A stretch of 24,641 nucleotides of DNA, taken from the IMG/VR virus record IMGVR_UViG_3300025030_000400, positions 1-24,641 of that record; one strand, written 5' to 3'. Position numbers and translations under genes: made by a program. The DNA comes from a virus. Of this stretch, positions 21,656 to 24,641 are shown piece after piece (position 1 is the stretch's first letter; each line of letters starts with the position of its first letter). The notes below the pieces were generated by a model. The model searched no databases, was not told where the DNA came from, and worked only from the letters and a program-made list of their open reading frames with translations.

Positions 21656-23358
21656 TGCGTCTACCGTGGGTGCCCTCCGCGTACGCAGGCCGCAGCATCA
21701 ACCAAGAGTCAGCCCGTCTGATCAACCTCTACGCCGAGTTGACCAACGCGCCAGGCTCCACCTCGATTGCCATGCTGCTCGGCACCCCGGGTCTACGTCT
21801 CTTCTCAGCGGGTATAGCTGCCCCCGTGAGGGGTGTGATCAACGGACCAGATGGTATGCTGTACGCTGTCCAGAGTAACGCGCTGGTCTCGGTCAGTGCC
21901 ACCGGGCAGGTGTCAGCATCCCTCGGGTCGCTTGGCACCTCGACCGGTCGGGTGAGCATGGCTCAGAACGGTCTGTTGGCTGACGGGATCGGCGGCAACC
22001 AGATAGCCATGTGTGACGGTGTAGCAACCCACATCTACAACACGTCCACTGGCGTATTCACCACCGTTGCCCTGCCGTTCACCCAGATCGAGTACATCGA
22101 CGGCTACTTCATCGGCATCGACGGCACCATGTCAGCCTACGCCAGTGACCCGTATGACGGGCTGACGTGGAATCCTCTTGCCACCACGCCGGTCCAGGCA
22201 TCCAGTGATAGCATCCAGACGGTCCTGAGTCTGTACCAGCAACTGTTCTTCATCAAGGAGTACAGCACCGAGATTTACTACAACAACGGCACCCCGACCA
22301 GCACTGGATTCCCCTACAGTCGCATGGCCGGCGCGGTTATCAACTACGGCACCCCCGCCCCCTGGTCGGTCGCCCTCGGTGGCTCGTCGGCGTTCTTCCT
22401 GGCACATGAGCGCACGGCAGGAGGACCGCAGGTAACCGGTGTGGTCATGCTCCAGGGTTACATGCCGGTCGTGGTCAGCCCGCCAGCGGTCATCTGGCAC
22501 ATCAGCCAGTCCACCGACCTGAGCCAGTGTTTCGGCTACTGCTACAGCGACGAGGGTCATACGTTCTACGTCCTGACCAATCCGGTTGACAACTGGACCT
22601 GGGTCTATGACATGACCACGCAGATGTGGCATGAGCGAGTGAGTGGCGGCACCACGGGCAGGCACAGAGGCGACTGCTACGTGCGGGCCTACGGGATGCA
22701 CTTGGTGGGCGACTACCAGAGCGGTCGGCTGTACGAGATGAGTAGCCGGTTCTACACGGACGCCGGCCAACCGATCACCAGCCTCCAACGCACTCAGCAT
22801 CTGGTCGATGGTGATAAGGGGGATATTTTCATCGGTGAGCTGCAGGTTGACGTGGAGTCGGGTGTGGGGTTGGACGGGCCAGCAATCCCGGCGACAGCCA
22901 CCGCAACACTGGACCCATCAGGCGGAGTCAGCGGTGTGACGGTCACATACCCCGGTGCCGACTACACCAGGGACCAGTTCGACGATGACCCCCTGCCAGC
23001 CGTCAAGGTGTTGATCGAATCAGTCGATGGTAACGGGTCCGGCGCTACCGCCACCGCCATGCCAACGCATGGCAGCGTGCTCGACATAACGGTGACTAAC
23101 CCAGGCAGTGGGTACACCAGAGCACCCCGAGTCACGATATTGGGCCAACGTGTCGATGCGATAGCGGCACTCAGTATCAGCAAGGACGGCGGTCACACCT
23201 GGAGCAGCGAGTACACGCGTAGCATGGGTGGCCCCGGGCAGTATCGCAAACGGCTCATGTGGCGGGCGCTCGGTCGGGCAAGAGACAGGGTGTTTCAGCT
23301 ACGGATCAGCAGCCCGTGTAAGCGAGTGGTCCTTGGTTACTTGGTGCAACCGACATGA
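21655..23358 (+). CDS. P22 gp10-like packaged DNA stabilisation protein (567 aa)
   Basis: Start is ATG 21655, overlapping the previous stop by one base. The N-terminus (MRLPWVPSAYAGRSINQESA, RLINLYAEL) and GTPGLRLFSAGIAAPVRGV match gp10, which seals the neck after packaging, below gp4. The C-terminus KRLMWRALGRARDRVFQLRIS is the family's usual ending. Between them, near nt 22870-23150, lies an added Gly/Thr/Val-rich stretch with two similar units (VTVTYPGADYT and ITVTNPGSGYT), not typical of gp10. P22 gp10 has 472 residues, so the extra length is partly this insert. Confidence 0.85.
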   Translation: MRLPWVPSAYAGRSINQESARLINLYAELTNAPGSTSIAMLLGTPGLRLFSAGIAAPVRGVINGPDGMLYAVQSNALVSVSATGQVSASLGSLGTSTGRVSMAQNGLLADGIGGNQIAMCDGVATHIYNTSTGVFTTVALPFTQIEYIDGYFIGIDGTMSAYASDPYDGLTWNPLATTPVQASSDSIQTVLSLYQQLFFIKEYSTEIYYNNGTPTSTGFPYSRMAGAVINYGTPAPWSVALGGSSAFFLAHERTAGGPQVTGVVMLQGYMPVVVSPPAVIWHISQSTDLSQCFGYCYSDEGHTFYVLTNPVDNWTWVYDMTTQMWHERVSGGTTGRHRGDCYVRAYGMHLVGDYQSGRLYEMSSRFYTDAGQPITSLQRTQHLVDGDKGDIFIGELQVDVESGVGLDGPAIPATATATLDPSGGVSGVTVTYPGADYTRDQFDDDPLPAVKVLIESVDGNGSGATATAMPTHGSVLDITVTNPGSGYTRAPRVTILGQRVDAIAALSISKDGGHTWSSEYTRSMGGPGQYRKRLMWRALGRARDRVFQLRISSPCKRVVLGYLVQPT

Positions 23359-23375
23359 GCCGCAGGGAGAACGTG

Positions 23376-23783
23376 ATGAAAGTATTGTGGATGACGGTTG
23401 GATTGCCCCGGTCAGGCAAAAGTACAAGCAGTAAAGGTATGGGTTTTCCGGTCGTAAGTTGCGATGCCATAAGGCAGTCGCTTGGGTGCTATCCGTTTAC
23501 ACCGGTCATGGAACCTTATGTGTGGGCGATAGCTCGGACGATGGTTGAGTCACTGTTTAACGCCGGTCACTCAGACGTAATCCTTGACTCCTGTTCACAA
23601 ACTCGGTCGCGCAGAAATGATTGGAAATCCAGTAAATGGCAACGGAAGTACGTCATAGTCAACACCCCACCGAGTATTTGTATCCAACGTGCCCACGCAA
23701 CCGACCAGTCATACTTAGTACCAATCATTGAAAAGATGGCTGCTGAGTATGAGGATGTATCTGACGACGAGCGTGACGCATGA
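23376..23783 (+). CDS. P-loop kinase, polynucleotide kinase-like (135 aa)
   Basis: Start ATG 23376 after GGGAGAACG; the ATG at 23355 overlaps the gp10 end without a good site. Walker A is GLPRSGKST (residues 9-17), and ILDSCSQTRSRRNDW resembles the acidic/TN-R-type segment of the T4 polynucleotide kinase-like group. A small AAA-type kinase of nucleotides or nucleic acid ends is likely; the substrate is unknown. It is odd in a tail-gene cluster and uses more A/T-rich codons than gp10, so it may be a late addition. Confidence 0.72.
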   Translation: MKVLWMTVGLPRSGKSTSSKGMGFPVVSCDAIRQSLGCYPFTPVMEPYVWAIARTMVESLFNAGHSDVILDSCSQTRSRRNDWKSSKWQRKYVIVNTPPSICIQRAHATDQSYLVPIIEKMAAEYEDVSDDERDA

Positions 23784-24641
23784 GAGCGCCAGTCGAAGCA
23801 CCCATGAGGCATAACGACCCCGCCAGCACCGTGACCAGCCCTCACTGGCTCCAATGGTTCCAGCAGTCGTTCGACAGGCTGATGCTGTCGTTCAACGGGC
23901 GGCGGGGCGATGTGATGCCTGCTACGGGCGACTACACTGCCGCTCAGGTGGGTGCCGATGCCACTGGTACGGCTGCATCCGGCGATGCCGCTCACCTGGT
24001 CGCATACGATCACCCGGACTACGACACCCATGTGGCTACCACCAACGGCAACCCGCACGGGACTGATCACGATCAACTCGATGGGTTGGCTGACGATGAC
24101 CACACGCAGTACCTGCTGCTTGCTGGTCGTGCAGGACAGAGAGTGGACACACCTCTCAAGTTGGGTACTGCCACCGATTACACCGAGTTTGAGACGGATG
24201 GTACGGTGGTGTTCAACGGCGAGGCTATCGTTTGGAAAGATATATTTTTCCCAATGGCCCCACCAAAGACAACAGGAGCGGGGAACCCGACACTGGTAGT
24301 ATGGAACGGTAACCTGCGTGGTTACTCGTTCGCCGTCGGGGATACCCACGACTTCGACCCGCAGGAGTTTGCCCACGATGGCAAGCAGGGATCGACCGCG
24401 ACATTTCACATACATTTCGTGAGCCGCACAAACGTGGCAGCAGATAGAGCGGTCAAATGGCAACTTGAATACTCACAAGCGAACCGTAATGGTGTTTTCC
24501 CTGCGCCCACCACGATCAGTATTGAGGTTACGATACCGTCCGGTACTACAACGCTCACACATGTTGCCGAGGACATAGCATCGTTCACTACCGGCGATGT
24601 TGCCGGTCAGATGTTTACCAAACTGACCCGAATAGCTGCTA
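23780..24641 (+). CDS. Tail fibre/virion protein (partial, 3' end outside window)
   Basis: ATG 23780 overlaps the kinase stop (ATGA). The frame stays open to the window end, about 287 residues. The motif GLADDDHTQYLLLAGR (near residue 110) is a widespread hallmark of phage fibre and virion surface proteins. The N-terminal segment (SPHWLQWFQQSFDRLMLSF) is helical and could be the attachment end; the later part is beta-rich (FHIHFVSRTN, KWQLEYSQANRNGVF). It lies after gp10, where needle or tailspike genes are found in P22-type phages. The exact role, needle, spike or fibre adaptor, is undecided. Confidence 0.75.
   Translation, partial: MRAPVEAPMRHNDPASTVTSPHWLQWFQQSFDRLMLSFNGRRGDVMPATGDYTAAQVGADATGTAASGDAAHLVAYDHPDYDTHVATTNGNPHGTDHDQLDGLADDDHTQYLLLAGRAGQRVDTPLKLGTATDYTEFETDGTVVFNGEAIVWKDIFFPMAPPKTTGAGNPTLVVWNGNLRGYSFAVGDTHDFDPQEFAHDGKQGSTATFHIHFVSRTNVAADRAVKWQLEYSQANRNGVFPAPTTISIEVTIPSGTTTLTHVAEDIASFTTGDVAGQMFTKLTRIAA

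Noticed and set aside
23567-24463. 298-aa leftward frame at the window end
   Set aside because: It is opposed by two overlapping rightward genes with recognisable motifs (P-loop kinase, fibre motif).

Overview
The window is a stretch of a tailed, probably temperate, bacteriophage or prophage genome. It carries an almost complete P22-type podovirus head and neck module: large terminase, portal, scaffold, coat, gp4-like tail accessory factor and gp10-like stabilisation protein, with fibre-like proteins. No host gene, rRNA or host-specific marker is present, so the host cannot be named. Strong Shine-Dalgarno sites, GTG/TTG starts, consensus sigma-70 promoters and moderately high GC fit a proteobacterium-like Gram-negative host, but that is inference.

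Layout. Positions 1-1711 hold a rightward run of small phage genes of unknown function, several below 60 codons, most with a similar CCAGGAGGC-type leader. It ends at a bidirectional terminator (1745-1792). Facing it is a leftward pair of zinc-ribbon genes (1831-2955), the larger made of about five tandem zinc ribbons. A 565-base regulatory region (2956-3520) separates these from rightward transcription. It holds a perfect TTGACA-N18-TATAAT promoter and two copies of an operator-like site, GTTGCC-N6-GGCAAT, one at each end.

Next come a putative small-terminase-like protein (3521-4099), a non-coding segment with two perfect inverted repeats (4179-4205, 4258-4297) and a probable promoter, and a short FimB-sized tyrosine recombinase. 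It overlaps a PAPS-reductase-type PP-loop ATPase gene. A sigma region 4-like HTH protein, an atypical tRNA-Pro(UGG) and three small unknown genes follow.

From about 7.3 kb the morphogenesis cluster runs: HNH endonuclease, TerL, three unknown genes, portal, two unknown genes, scaffold, coat, two small proteins, terminator (16339-16374). After the terminator lie an AT-rich unknown gene, a GT-A-like glycosyltransferase, a very large tail-fibre-like protein with membrane/signal segments at its N-terminus, a secreted carbohydrate-binding-like protein, the gp4-like and gp10-like proteins, a P-loop kinase and the start of another fibre-like protein cut by the window end.

The most unusual features are: a peptide motif DPFDPxG(L/V)(L/F) shared by three otherwise unrelated proteins (zinc-ribbon protein, small-terminase-like protein, PP-loop protein); the paired operators; an inverted repeat with core-site geometry just upstream of the recombinase; a tRNA-Pro lacking both U33 and G37; and signal peptides inside the tail region. 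Function calls rest on motif recognition and gene order only; no database search was possible.
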